Positions 8,188 to 16,789 of a stretch of 57,179 nt of DNA are shown here, piece by piece (within the stretch, counting starts at the first letter, position 1; every line of letters begins with the position of its first letter). The translations under genes were made by a program, and so were the position numbers. The notes beneath the pieces were generated by a model that did no database searches, had not been told where the DNA came from, and was given only the letters and a program-made list of their open reading frames with translations. Origin of the DNA: Desulfomonilaceae bacterium. Its GTDB lineage: Bacteria > Desulfobacterota > Desulfomonilia > Desulfomonilales > Desulfomonilaceae. The DNA is taken from assembly GCA_031082285.1 (NCBI GenBank), contig JAVHLK010000011.1, positions 1-57,179 of the forward strand. Direction: 5' to 3'.

Positions 8188-9231
8188 GTGGCTCGTATCC
8201 TCTACGGAGTCATGGGAGACGCACGCGGCCATGTAAGTCGTGCGTCGACCGTGACGCAGGACATGAAGGAACATGATTTCCTTTTTGTGGGCGGAGGACA
8301 CGTTCACGACCTGGAAGCCGAAGGATTCTCGGTGGAAGACGTGCCGATGGCTTCCACCCTCTACCGCAACAATCGCGTGGACGTTCCCTCGACCGTCCGT
8401 CATGCTCTGGGCGTGTTTCTCAATTCCGGTTCGGTTCTTCGACGCGTGTGCCAAATCATCAAGCACTTCGATCCGGATCTCATACTCACGGACTATGAGT
8501 ATTTTACTCCACGGGCCGCCCGAAGACTGGGACGGCCTTGCGTAAGTCTCGATCATCAGCATGTCCTGACTCACTGCACCTACGAACCGCCGGCAGGACA
8601 GCGTATGAGCCGAATGATGACCTGCGGAGCGATCCGCCGCCTCTATAGTTCGGCCTCGGATTACCTCATAGTCTCGTTCTTCCGGCCGGCCCCGATCGAT
8701 CCGGCAACCACCGTGGTGGCTCCGCCCGTCATCCGAGCCGCGGTAAGGAAACAGGAAGCGGTTCAGGGAGATCACGTTCTCGTTTACCAGACATCTCCAA
8801 CCTTTCATCGACTCATTCCGGTACTGGAACGGACTGACCGCAGATTCATAATCTACGGTCTGGGGAAACCGAGCAACCGGAACAACCTGGAATTCAAAGA
8901 ACCTTCCAAAGCCGGATTTCTCCACGATCTTGCCTCCAGTCGATACGTCATTACCAACGGCGGGCACAATGTACTCTCAGAGGCGCTCTACTTGGGTAAG
9001 CCGGTATTATGCTTCCCCATAGCCAACGCCTACGAGCAATTCATCAACGCCTTCTTCCTCGCCAGGCTGGGCTACGGTGATTACTCGGTGTCTGCCGCCC
9101 CGCACCCGGACATACTGAAGAAATTCGAATCCCGCGTCGACAGGTACCGGGCCAATATTGCGACCGGCAAGTTCTTCGGCAACCCCTTTGTGGCCGCCCG
9201 GCTGAACCGTTTTCTCAAACATGAAACATGA
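8188..9231 (+). CDS. GT-B glycosyltransferase-like protein (MJ1255 type)
   Basis: A 347-residue protein built like a two-domain GT-B glycosyltransferase. The N-terminus MARILYGVMGDARGHVSRA matches the nucleotide-fold opening of the MJ1255/MurG-like group. The C-terminal domain has the donor-binding signature NGGHNVLSEALYLGKPVL followed by EQFINAFFLARLGYG, as in UDP-sugar transferases. No membrane segment or signal peptide is seen, so it is cytoplasmic or peripheral. The GTG start at 8188 is supported by GGAGGAAT ten bases upstream. Donor and acceptor cannot be read from sequence; the nearby envelope genes suggest glycolipid or surface glycan synthesis. Confidence 0.82.
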   Translation: MARILYGVMGDARGHVSRASTVTQDMKEHDFLFVGGGHVHDLEAEGFSVEDVPMASTLYRNNRVDVPSTVRHALGVFLNSGSVLRRVCQIIKHFDPDLILTDYEYFTPRAARRLGRPCVSLDHQHVLTHCTYEPPAGQRMSRMMTCGAIRRLYSSASDYLIVSFFRPAPIDPATTVVAPPVIRAAVRKQEAVQGDHVLVYQTSPTFHRLIPVLERTDRRFIIYGLGKPSNRNNLEFKEPSKAGFLHDLASSRYVITNGGHNVLSEALYLGKPVLCFPIANAYEQFINAFFLARLGYGDYSVSAAPHPDILKKFESRVDRYRANIATGKFFGNPFVAARLNRFLKHET

Positions 9232-9544
9232 TCTCGTGGATGTTCTCGCTTACGAGGGCGGCGGTGCCGGGGCAACCACTCATCGTGCGGGAAAATAACC
9301 CGGCCTCACGCGAGAACAGTTCCAAGTTCTCGGCATGGACGCGGACCGGGATATCGGGCCTGTTGAATTGGGAGCGTCACGCAGCATCGCTGGGAAAACG
9401 GCGTTGACATTTGTGGGGTGATCCTATATACTTGCCGCAGTAGCGCAAGTGTAGCTTGGTGCGTCTTTTGTATCGGTGTTGCGGTGAGTTAGGTTTGGTC
9501 CCTTAGATTCTTTCTAGATAGGGACGTTAGGGTATGGGTATCAG
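9232..9544. other. Intergenic region with promoter and structured leader
   Basis: No gene is seen in these 313 bases. The first half is featureless. A sigma70-type promoter lies at 9404-9432, and the transcribed leader (about 9440-9544) contains a stem with arms GTCCCTTAGA (9498-9507) and TCTAgatAGGGAC (9513-9525). The stem ends about 20 bases before the TTG start of the TolC-like gene, so it could influence ribosome access. No known riboswitch class was recognised. Confidence 0.5.
9404..9432 (+). promoter_or_regulatory. Sigma70-type promoter of the TolC-like operon
   Basis: TTGACA (9404-9409), a 17-base spacer and TATACT (9427-9432) give a near-consensus promoter. Predicted transcription start is around 9440, leaving a leader of about 100 bases before the TolC-like gene. 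It probably drives the TolC-like and HlyD-like genes and perhaps the genes down to the IspH fusion. Confidence 0.78.
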
Positions 9545-10927
9545 TTGAATAAGACAGCTGAAAGGATTCCCGAATATCGGTCCGGATCGGTTCTCGGGTC
9601 TTGCCGGAACCTTGGGGTGATCTGTTTCCGCAGGTTTCCCAAAGTCCTGGCTGCGGCCGTCTTTGTGGTTCTCTGGGTCGGCCACGGCTCCGCCGGTCCC
9701 GAACCCAAACTCCAGCCGACCTCATACGGATACTTTGATTTCCCGACCTGCATACGGTACGCGTTGGTACATTCCGACATATTTTTGAGGAACAGGATCG
9801 ACATTCAGGTTCGGTCCATTGATCTGAAAGACGCCCACTCGGAACTCCTACCCACGATTCAGCTGATCACCCGGTATTACATAGCCCGTACGGGACCCGC
9901 GGACGCGGGAAGGATGAACGTGCAGCTTTTCATGACCAATTGGAACCCGTACCTGGCCCTGCTGAAGATCAAGTCTTACGGTATCCTGGTCGATATGGGC
10001 AAGACCGCACATATGGAAAGCATCGCGGACCACACGGCCAAGGCGGGCAAGCTGTTCTACGGTATCTCGCTTCTCGAAAAGGCCATCCGCGCGAACAAGA
10101 CCATGCTCGCGTTGGAACGCAACAAGCTCGATTCGGCTCGGAGCCGCAACGAGATGGGGACGGTCGACGATCTCTCTCTCAGGTCATGGCACAATGCCGT
10201 CAAGAGTCGTCGGCTCAGACTCAAGGGTCTCGAGTTCGAACGAGACAAGTCGATCGGGCAACTCAAGAGGCTTATCGGGTATCATCCGGATTATCACCTT
10301 CCTCTGGATACCAGGGACGCGATCAACCAGATACTGAGGGGCTTCAACGGTGCCTCCGTGACCTTTGCGGACGTGCAGGGGAGCAACCTGCAATTGAAAT
10401 TGATGGCGAAACAGGAACAAGTCGAGTCGAACTCGGTTACCGGAGCTTACGTGGCTCTGTTGCCTCGACCGGTGGTCTTGTTCGAGGACATCCAGAACCA
10501 GGTGGACCGTCGGTCAGGGTTCAACTTTGCCCTGGGTCTGGATTATACGCTCTGGGACGGCTTCAAACGGGTCCGGGACATAAAGAGGCAGAAACTTAGG
10601 CTTCGTCGTGTCGAGGTAAAGCGCAAGGAGTTGTCCGAAGAGATGTACGTGGCCTTCAAAGATCTGAGAAACTCGTTGAGTATTGCCGGCGAGACAGAGG
10701 CTTTTTCCCGCGAACAGGCAACCATCGCGGAATTGTCGGAAGAGAAGGCCTTCTTGGCATACAAAGCGGGCGACCTTCCCTACGAAGAATACATGAATCG
10801 GCGCATCGACACGGTCGAAGCGCAGCTGGAAGCGGTAAAGAGCGCTCAAGACAGGGTGGTCTCCCTGATTGACCTGGCTACTATGGCAGGAGGTTTGAAC
10901 AAGTACAATGCCGGAATTAGATATTGA
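9545..10927 (+). CDS. TolC-like outer membrane efflux protein
   Basis: A 460-residue outer membrane factor of the TolC/OEP type, which forms the trans-periplasmic exit duct of tripartite export systems. It has long helical, charged repeats (for example 170-250 and 350-430), a conserved-looking Asp-Gly-Phe segment before a helical hairpin (YTLWDGFKRVRD), and a signal peptide whose core lies at about residues 31-46. The start is open: TTG 9545 places the signal after 24 extra residues, while GTG 9617 gives a cleaner signal peptide but a weaker ribosome-binding site. The end overlaps the HlyD-like gene by 20 bases, so the two are coupled. No inner-membrane pump gene is adjacent. Confidence 0.83.
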   Translation: MNKTAERIPEYRSGSVLGSCRNLGVICFRRFPKVLAAAVFVVLWVGHGSAGPEPKLQPTSYGYFDFPTCIRYALVHSDIFLRNRIDIQVRSIDLKDAHSELLPTIQLITRYYIARTGPADAGRMNVQLFMTNWNPYLALLKIKSYGILVDMGKTAHMESIADHTAKAGKLFYGISLLEKAIRANKTMLALERNKLDSARSRNEMGTVDDLSLRSWHNAVKSRRLRLKGLEFERDKSIGQLKRLIGYHPDYHLPLDTRDAINQILRGFNGASVTFADVQGSNLQLKLMAKQEQVESNSVTGAYVALLPRPVVLFEDIQNQVDRRSGFNFALGLDYTLWDGFKRVRDIKRQKLRLRRVEVKRKELSEEMYVAFKDLRNSLSIAGETEAFSREQATIAELSEEKAFLAYKAGDLPYEEYMNRRIDTVEAQLEAVKSAQDRVVSLIDLATMAGGLNKYNAGIRY

Positions 10928-12008
10928 CAAGCCCCGGCGACGGACTAAGACGTACGGCGTACTTCTGGCAAGTTTGGTTGCCGCGGGTTCGCTGATTTTG
11001 GTTGCGATGACGCAGGAGCCAAAAAGCGCCGTTTCGAGCCCTGGTCCGGCGAAAGCCGCCATAGTGCCCCAGATCGCGGATGCGAAATCTGAGGCGGAGA
11101 TCATGTTTCGGGGAAAGAGCTTTTCCGTGATGCAACGAAATGTCGCCTTCCCCTTCTCCGGAGTGGTCACGGACATCCATGTCCGCGGGGGAGATACCGT
11201 GGACAAGGACGCCAAGCTTGTGACCTATACGCTCGACCGGGAATCCATGATGCACGTGCAGCGCGTACTCTATCCTGAAACGGTCCTCAGGCTGAAGAAC
11301 GCGGTCGAGGAACAAGAAACGGCACTCATGAAACTGAGAGACGTTTCCTTACCGGTCAAGGAACTCGAGTTGGAACGAATTCAGAAGGAATACGACGATC
11401 TGCGAAATCTCGAATCCAAGCGCATGGCCGCGGCGGAGGCCGTTTCGAACAAGTTGCGGCAGTTGAAGGCCGTAAAAAAGGATTTGCTGAGCATACGCGA
11501 GTCAATCAAACAGACCGAAGGCACTGTGGTAAAGACGAAGAAAGACCTGGCGTTTTACGAGGAGAAGCAGAGATTGGATCTCGACCTGCTGGAATGGCAG
11601 ACGAAGCGATCCTACTCCAAGGACACCCAACTTCCCCTCGATGTCGCGTATCTTACCGCCCCTATTGCGGGGAAGGTCATCTGGCTCAACTTGGAGCTGA
11701 GGGTGGACGCCGAGCCGGCAAGAGGATTTCGTGCGGTGCTGATCGCCCCGATCAATCCCATGGTGGTTCGATGCAAGGTGCACGAACTGGATCTGGTAAA
11801 ACTGAAGATTGGAGACAAGGGGACCGTCACGTTCGACGCCTTGCCCGAAAGCATGTACACGTGCAAAATAAGCAGAATTCCGTGGGTCTCCCGAAACCCT
11901 TCCCTTGAAGTTCCGGCCGACTACGAAATCGAGTGCAGGTTGGATGACGCCGACGGCAAAATCAAAGACGGCCTGACCTGCAACGTCAAGGTCAGCGTGC
12001 GCCAATAA
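10908..12008 (+). CDS. HlyD/RND-type membrane fusion protein
   Basis: A 366-residue periplasmic adaptor anchored by one N-terminal membrane helix (about 16-36). A first lipoyl half-motif (FPFSGVVTDIHVRGGDTV, about 80-97) is followed by a long coiled coil (about 120-220). The second half (TAPIAGKVIWLNLELR, about 245-260) leads into beta-barrel domains. This is the standard adaptor that bridges an inner-membrane transporter and a TolC-type duct. The ATG lies inside the end of the TolC-like gene. What it serves in the inner membrane is not obvious: no ABC, RND or MFS permease is encoded next to it, only a membrane glycosyltransferase downstream. Confidence 0.87.
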   Translation: MPELDIDKPRRRTKTYGVLLASLVAAGSLILVAMTQEPKSAVSSPGPAKAAIVPQIADAKSEAEIMFRGKSFSVMQRNVAFPFSGVVTDIHVRGGDTVDKDAKLVTYTLDRESMMHVQRVLYPETVLRLKNAVEEQETALMKLRDVSLPVKELELERIQKEYDDLRNLESKRMAAAEAVSNKLRQLKAVKKDLLSIRESIKQTEGTVVKTKKDLAFYEEKQRLDLDLLEWQTKRSYSKDTQLPLDVAYLTAPIAGKVIWLNLELRVDAEPARGFRAVLIAPINPMVVRCKVHELDLVKLKIGDKGTVTFDALPESMYTCKISRIPWVSRNPSLEVPADYEIECRLDDADGKIKDGLTCNVKVSVRQ

Positions 12009-12220
12009 TCCGCAATGCCGTGACGGCACCCGATCTCTTTCGCTGGAGGCTTCGCAAAGACCGGTTCGGCGGTTCACATCCAAATTTCCGCGACTGCCGG
12101 CCTCAACGAACTGCCGAGATCAGCTCATAGTGTGATCCTCATGTATGATAGACTATTCGCCGGCGACCGGGGGTTGGGATACCACCGAACGAACGAGTGC
12201 GCCGAGAAGGTGATCTGCAC

Positions 12221-13423
12221 ATGAACTACCTCGGAGGAGGACTGGCGGTATGGTTCCTCCTGACCGTGATCCCGCTCGTTACGGTCCTTGTGGTGGGATT
12301 GACGAGAATCCGAGCGGCACGACGGCATCGCGTGACTGACGAGGGACCGGTTCCCGTTTCTCAGGTGGAAATCCTTGTTCCGCTCAAGGGACGGATGCCC
12401 GAACAAGAGAAGATCCTCACGTCCCTGCTGGAACAGCGATATCCTCGCTATGACGTAGTCTTTGTCTTGGAGAGCGAAGACGATCCGGGCAACGTCATGG
12501 TGGATGAACTGTGCAGCCGCTATTCGCATGCACGCAAGGTGATAAGCGGAGTCGCGGACGTGTGTGCACAGAAAAATCACGGTCTGGTTGCGGGAGTCGG
12601 GAACCTGAGGCCGGAAACCGAGATCCTTGTGTTCTGTGATAGTACCAACGCAGCAGCCCCGGACTGGCTCGAGTATTTTACCGCGCCGTTGCGGTCCGGC
12701 GAGGCGCAGGCCGTTTCCACCTTCCGAGCCTTCGACCCCCGGCCCGAGACTTTGGCGGGAGTTTGTCAAGCGATTTACGCTTCATTCATCCTCGTCCTCT
12801 TGATGATCAAACCAAAACCCTGGGGAGGAGCCACGGGTATCCGCCGAGCAGTGTTCGAAGCCTTGAATGTGGCGGAGGCGTGGTCCCGCACGGTCGTAGA
12901 CGACCTGGTGTTGGGTAACATTCTCGACCGCGCTCGAATCGACGTTCACATGAGACCTCGACATCTGTTGCGATCGCCGCTGCGCAACCAGACCGTTGAA
13001 GGCTTTCTGTCGTACCTGGACAGACAGATTTTGTTTCCCAAGTTTACGAATCCGGGAATCTGGTTCGTGACGCTCACCGTTATCCTGAGTTTGACGCTGG
13101 CATCGTACCTCTCACTCGCGGTAACCATTCTGTTTCTCTTCGGATATGGGGAACCGTACGGTGCGTGGATCTGCCTGGGCTTTCTGGCCGTTCTCGGATC
13201 GGCCCTCTTGGTCCTGCGACGCGTGAGTCCGTTCCCCGTGTCGGTTGCCAAGTGGGTCTCGGCCTTCTTTCCCCTTCTGGCGCTGGCATCGTTTGTGTAC
13301 CTGAGATCAATCGTGGTCAACCACATCGACTGGCACGGCAGGAGATACCGTCCCGGGAAAGGCGGCGTCGTGCTTTGCACCACCTATCCCTCTTCAGGAA
13401 ACGACCTCCGTGAACTCTCTTAG
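12221..13423 (+). CDS. Membrane glycosyltransferase, GT2/GT21 (ceramide glucosyltransferase-like)
   Basis: A 400-residue processive-type or glycolipid glycosyltransferase. It has one N-terminal membrane helix (8-28), a cytosolic GT-A domain and about three C-terminal helices (from about 280 to 380). The domain motifs match the GT21 pattern: VFVLESEDDPGN, the Asp-containing VFCDSTNAAAPDWL, and VVDDLVLGNIL. The usual (Q/R)xxRW acceptor motif is replaced by SYLDRQILFPK, so it is degenerate. ATG 12221 is chosen because GAGAAGGTGA lies 7 bases upstream; a GTG eight codons earlier is possible. It follows the TolC/HlyD pair after a 212-base gap without a gene. It might glycosylate a lipid or build a glycan exported by that pair; this is inferred. 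Confidence 0.8.
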   Translation: MNYLGGGLAVWFLLTVIPLVTVLVVGLTRIRAARRHRVTDEGPVPVSQVEILVPLKGRMPEQEKILTSLLEQRYPRYDVVFVLESEDDPGNVMVDELCSRYSHARKVISGVADVCAQKNHGLVAGVGNLRPETEILVFCDSTNAAAPDWLEYFTAPLRSGEAQAVSTFRAFDPRPETLAGVCQAIYASFILVLLMIKPKPWGGATGIRRAVFEALNVAEAWSRTVVDDLVLGNILDRARIDVHMRPRHLLRSPLRNQTVEGFLSYLDRQILFPKFTNPGIWFVTLTVILSLTLASYLSLAVTILFLFGYGEPYGAWICLGFLAVLGSALLVLRRVSPFPVSVAKWVSAFFPLLALASFVYLRSIVVNHIDWHGRRYRPGKGGVVLCTTYPSSGNDLRELS

Positions 13424-13498
13424 GCCGCCGTGCGACGCCACCTTGTTCGTCATCATGCGACTTCCGCCCGATGACGGGTCCTTTTCGTCAAGTGGATC

Positions 13499-14137
13499 AT
13501 GATACACGGAATAATCCTGGCCGCCGGACTTTCAACGAGGATGGGAGTTCCCAAGCTGTTGATGCCTCTCGACGGGTCGCCCATACTTTCGCACGTCCTT
13601 CAAGCCGCACTCGATTCGTCCCTGGACCGGGTGATCCTTGTAGCCGGTCCCGGACTCATGTCGTCGTCTTACCTCAGAGGGCTCCCCCGGGTCTCCGCTC
13701 GACTTCGGGTGGTCACCAATCCCCGCCCCCAAGAGGGCATGTCGTCTTCACTCCGGGTGGGGATGGCCGCAATGGATCCCAATTCACAGGGGGTCATGGT
13801 GATTCTGGCCGATCAACCCCGGTTGACACACACCCTGATCGACGAACTCAAGGCGGTTTTTTTGAGAGACCCGAGCAAGATCGTTGCTCCCGCAATCCAC
13901 GGCCGGAGGACCACGCCGGTGATTTTCCCCGCGAGTCTTTTTGATGAGTTAACGGCTCAACGCGGCGATGTTGGAGGACGAGACGTCGTGACCCAAAACC
14001 TCCACAAGGTTGTCGAAATTGAAATGGGGTCGTATTATGATGATGCCGATATCGATACGCCGGAGGATCTGCGACGCGTGGAGAACGGGATTTCGGACCG
14101 GCGACGGACCGGCCGGCCCGTGGGAGACGAGATCTGA
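13499..14137 (+). CDS. MobA/MocA-like nucleotidyltransferase
   Basis: A 212-residue NTP transferase of the MobA-like family. The opening GIILAAGLSTRMGVPKLLMPL is the nucleotide-binding signature, with GxxxRMG and the catalytic Lys. NPRPQEGMSSSLRVGM and VMVILADQPRL (with Asp for the metal) complete the core, and DADIDTPEDL near residues 181-190 is the usual end motif. MocA makes molybdopterin cytosine dinucleotide; relatives activate sugars or polyols, for example in the MEP pathway. The closest look is MocA. No molybdenum enzyme is nearby, while glycosyltransferase and IspH genes flank it, so an envelope or isoprenoid role is also possible. Confidence 0.8.
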   Translation: MIHGIILAAGLSTRMGVPKLLMPLDGSPILSHVLQAALDSSLDRVILVAGPGLMSSSYLRGLPRVSARLRVVTNPRPQEGMSSSLRVGMAAMDPNSQGVMVILADQPRLTHTLIDELKAVFLRDPSKIVAPAIHGRRTTPVIFPASLFDELTAQRGDVGGRDVVTQNLHKVVEIEMGSYYDDADIDTPEDLRRVENGISDRRRTGRPVGDEI

Positions 14138-14407
14138 TTCACAGGTGTGTAGGACGTCGTCAAGTATATGAGGAAGGCGGCCGGCTTACCTGAAAATCCC
14201 CCCTGTCCTCCCTCTTTCTGAGGGGGAACTTTGGCCTGGACGTCGGCGGGTTTGCATGGTCCGTCGTGACGGAGAAGTCATGGCGCTGCGCAGGAACAGC
14301 CGCACCGGCCCGGAAACGGGGCCGTGAATCGGTGGTCCTGCGCGGGGCGAATCAACCTCTGCAACGCCGCGCAGTCCGTACACCAATGAGGTTCAAAGAA
14401 CCATAGT

Positions 14408-16156
14408 ATGAAAATTCGTTTGGCAAACACCGCGGGCTTCTGCATGGGCGTGCGCAGGGCCGTAGACATGGTACTCGACCTGCAACGGGCTGCGCCGCCG
14501 GTTCCCATAGTGACGTACGGCCCACTCATTCACAATCCGCAGACTCTGGATCTCCTCGCGTCTCGGGGCATCCGCCAGGTGAGTTCCCTTGAAGCGATCG
14601 ACCGCGGCACGGTCGTCATACGCGCTCACGGGATTTCACCACAAGAACGTCAAATACTCAAGGATAAGGGCGTCAAGATAATCGATGCCACGTGTCCCCG
14701 TGTGGCGCGAGTTCAGGCGGTCATACGAAAGCACGCGGCACGAGGACATTTCTGCGTAATCGTGGGTGATGCGGATCATCCGGAAGTACGTGGTCTATTA
14801 GGCTTCGCGTCCGCCGGCGGTCTCGCCTTATCCGGTGCCGACGATCCGGACATGCCGACCCTGGTGCCTCGCAACGGCGGGATCTGCGTCGTTGCGCAAA
14901 CCACGCAAGAGGTCAAGACGTTCGATGCCGTGGTCCGCGTTCTTCGAGAGCAGTGCTCGGACGTTCAAGTATACAATACCATTTGCGATTCCACCAAGAA
15001 ACGACAAAGCGAAGTCGCCAGGCTGGCTCGACAAGTGGATATGATCGTCGTGGTTGGAGGAAAGGGGTCCGGTAACACGCGCAGGCTGGTGCAAGTTGCC
15101 GAGGCGCAACACATCCCGTCACTTCATGTGGAAACTGAAGCTGAGATGGAATCGGAGGACCTCGCCGGGGCCGAAGTGATCGGCGTGACGGCCGGTGCAA
15201 GCACGCCGAATTGGCAGATCAGACGCGTCATCGACAGGCTCAAGGAAATCGGGATGAGTCGACAGTCCGGCTTTCCGAAGAGACTGAGGAGATTGGCCGA
15301 CATCACCGTGATGACATACGGCTGGGCGGCTCTAGGCGGAGGCGGCTTGAGCGCGACCTGCCAGGTCTTGCAGGGGCGTCCGGTAAGTTGGCTGCCGGTG
15401 GCGGTCACCATGCTGTTTGTGTTCTCCATGCATTTACTGAACAGGCTCCAGGAGAGGTCGGGAGCCGTGAGGTTCAATACGCCGGACATCGCCGAGTTCT
15501 ACGCGCGGCACCGTAACCTGCTCGGTACTTTGGCACTGGTGTCGTCCGTGGCCGCGGTGGTGCTGAGCTACCAGGTAAGCATCTACGCCTGTGTCCTGCT
15601 GTTTGCCATGGTCGTAGCGGGGAGGCTCTACACCGAACCCATCCTTTCGGCAAGCACGTTGCCCAAGATTCGATGGCGCAGCCTGAAGGATCTCCCCGGG
15701 TCCAAGACTCCTTTGGTGGCGGCCGGTTGGGCCGTGTCCGCGACGGTGGTTCCCGTCCTGGGGTCGGTTTCCGACATCCACGTGCCCGCACTCGTCGTGT
15801 CCTTCCTGTTTGCCGCAGGAATGGTCTTCTGGAGGACCGCCATGTCGGATCTTCTGGACATTCAGGGGGATCGGATCGTGGGACGGGAGACGATTCCCAT
15901 ATTGATCGGCGTGAAGAGAACCCGCCGGATGCTGCTGGGATTACTTGGCGCCCTGGCCGTTCTGCTGATCGGATCGGCCGCGGGGGGGCTGATTCCTCCC
16001 ATCGGCTATTGGCTGATCACGAGCGTGCTGGTATTCGGAGCTTTTCTCATGCTGTTCAGACGACGACACCTGGTGGACAGGCTTTGGTTTGAGGGAGTGA
16101 TAGACGGAAATTTTGTACTTGCAGGACTTGTCTCCATGGCGTATGGAATATCATGA
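14408..16156 (+). CDS. ispH: IspH fused to a UbiA-like prenyltransferase membrane domain
   Basis: The first 285 residues are HMBPP reductase, the last MEP-pathway enzyme, which reduces HMBPP to IPP and DMAPP with a [4Fe-4S] cluster. The cluster cysteines are Cys12, Cys96 and Cys193, and the substrate-binding motifs LIHNPQ (His41), IRAHG (His74), DHPEV (His124, Glu126), TTQE and TAGAST are all present. Residues 290-582 are a second, membrane-embedded domain with about seven to eight helices. Its segment SDLLDIQGDRIVGRETIP matches the second Asp-rich motif of the UbiA superfamily, but the first motif (NDxxDxxxD) is replaced by MHLLNRLQE. The reading frame is continuous, so this is a true fusion. 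A single-domain IspH is about 280-320 residues. The fusion would hold the enzyme at the membrane and could pass prenyl diphosphate directly to a transferase. The reductase call is secure; activity of the second domain is uncertain. Confidence 0.93.
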   Translation: MKIRLANTAGFCMGVRRAVDMVLDLQRAAPPVPIVTYGPLIHNPQTLDLLASRGIRQVSSLEAIDRGTVVIRAHGISPQERQILKDKGVKIIDATCPRVARVQAVIRKHAARGHFCVIVGDADHPEVRGLLGFASAGGLALSGADDPDMPTLVPRNGGICVVAQTTQEVKTFDAVVRVLREQCSDVQVYNTICDSTKKRQSEVARLARQVDMIVVVGGKGSGNTRRLVQVAEAQHIPSLHVETEAEMESEDLAGAEVIGVTAGASTPNWQIRRVIDRLKEIGMSRQSGFPKRLRRLADITVMTYGWAALGGGGLSATCQVLQGRPVSWLPVAVTMLFVFSMHLLNRLQERSGAVRFNTPDIAEFYARHRNLLGTLALVSSVAAVVLSYQVSIYACVLLFAMVVAGRLYTEPILSASTLPKIRWRSLKDLPGSKTPLVAAGWAVSATVVPVLGSVSDIHVPALVVSFLFAAGMVFWRTAMSDLLDIQGDRIVGRETIPILIGVKRTRRMLLGLLGALAVLLIGSAAGGLIPPIGYWLITSVLVFGAFLMLFRRRHLVDRLWFEGVIDGNFVLAGLVSMAYGIS

Positions 16157-16177
16157 CGGGGGGTTGCGAAAAATCCC

Positions 16178-16206
16178 TTGACAGGCAGTCGTATGTGAGG
16201 TAAAAA
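16178..16206 (+). promoter_or_regulatory. Promoter of the tRNA-tuf operon
   Basis: TTGACA (16178-16183), a 17-base spacer and TAAAAA (16201-16206) precede the first tRNA by 25 bases. The region between them is AT-rich. This is the expected position for the strong promoter of a thrU-tyrU-glyT-thrT-tuf type transcript. Confidence 0.68.
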
Positions 16207-16231
16207 ATATAGTTTTATAGAGGAGCCTTTT

Positions 16232-16307
16232 GCTGGCGTAGCTCAACCGGTAGAGCAGCTGATTTGTAATCAGCAGGTTGCGGGTTCGAGTCCCATCGCC
16301 AGCTCCA
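16232..16307 (+). tRNA. tRNA-Thr(TGT)
   Basis: The acceptor stem GCTGGCG pairs with CGCCAGC. The anticodon loop TTTGTAA carries TGT at 16265-16267, and the T-loop TTCGAGT and an encoded CCA are present. First of four tRNAs upstream of tuf. Confidence 0.96.
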
Positions 16308-16311
16308 GGAT

Positions 16312-16396
16312 GGAGGGGTTCCCGAGTGGCCAAAGGGGGCAGACTGTAAATCTGTTGGCTCAGCCTTCGGAGGTTCAAATCCTCCCCCCTCCACCA
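16312..16396 (+). tRNA. tRNA-Tyr(GTA)
   Basis: Acceptor GGAGGGG pairs with CCCCTCC, followed by A and an encoded CCA. The anticodon loop contains GTA at 16346-16348, and the long variable arm (class II) fits tRNA-Tyr. It lies 4 bases after the first Thr tRNA. Confidence 0.95.
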
Positions 16397-16438
16397 CATC
16401 CGAAAGGCCGCCTTCAGACCGGCTCACTTAAGTCGGTA

Positions 16439-16516
<78 letters not shown>

Positions 16517-16609
16517 AAATTTGCGCACCGCGGCCGTCGGCTACCAGGCCGACGGTCGCAGCTCTGATAGAAGGGTCGCATCCCTCAAGGAAAGTCGCTT
16601 CGTGTCAGG

Positions 16610-16686
16610 GCCCACGTAGCTCAGTAGGTAGAGCACTTCCTTGGTAAGGAAGAGGTTCACCGGTTCGATCCCGGTCGTGGGCTCCA
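16610..16686 (+). tRNA. tRNA-Thr(GGT)
   Basis: Acceptor GCCCACG pairs with CGTGGGC. The anticodon loop TTGGTAA carries GGT at 16643-16645, and CCA is encoded. Last tRNA before tuf, reproducing the Thr-Tyr-Gly-Thr-tuf order known from Escherichia coli. Confidence 0.96.
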
Positions 16687-16789
16687 AATGGCCTTACCCG
16701 AGGCGGGCTTTCGTTCCGAGGGGCGCTGTTGGAAAGATGTGGTCGAGACAGACCCCTCATAGACTATTCTGCCGGTGACTTTGTTGTAA

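Noticed and set aside
7705-8967. 420-codon minus-strand frame across the lipocalin-like and glycosyltransferase genes
   Set aside because: The plus strand has ribosome-binding sites, a signal peptide and a recognisable GT-B signature; the minus frame has none.
14161-14240. Possible terminator before the IspH fusion
   Set aside because: Pyrimidine and G-runs can pair weakly (CCTC/GAGG), but the stem is short and irregular with no T-run.
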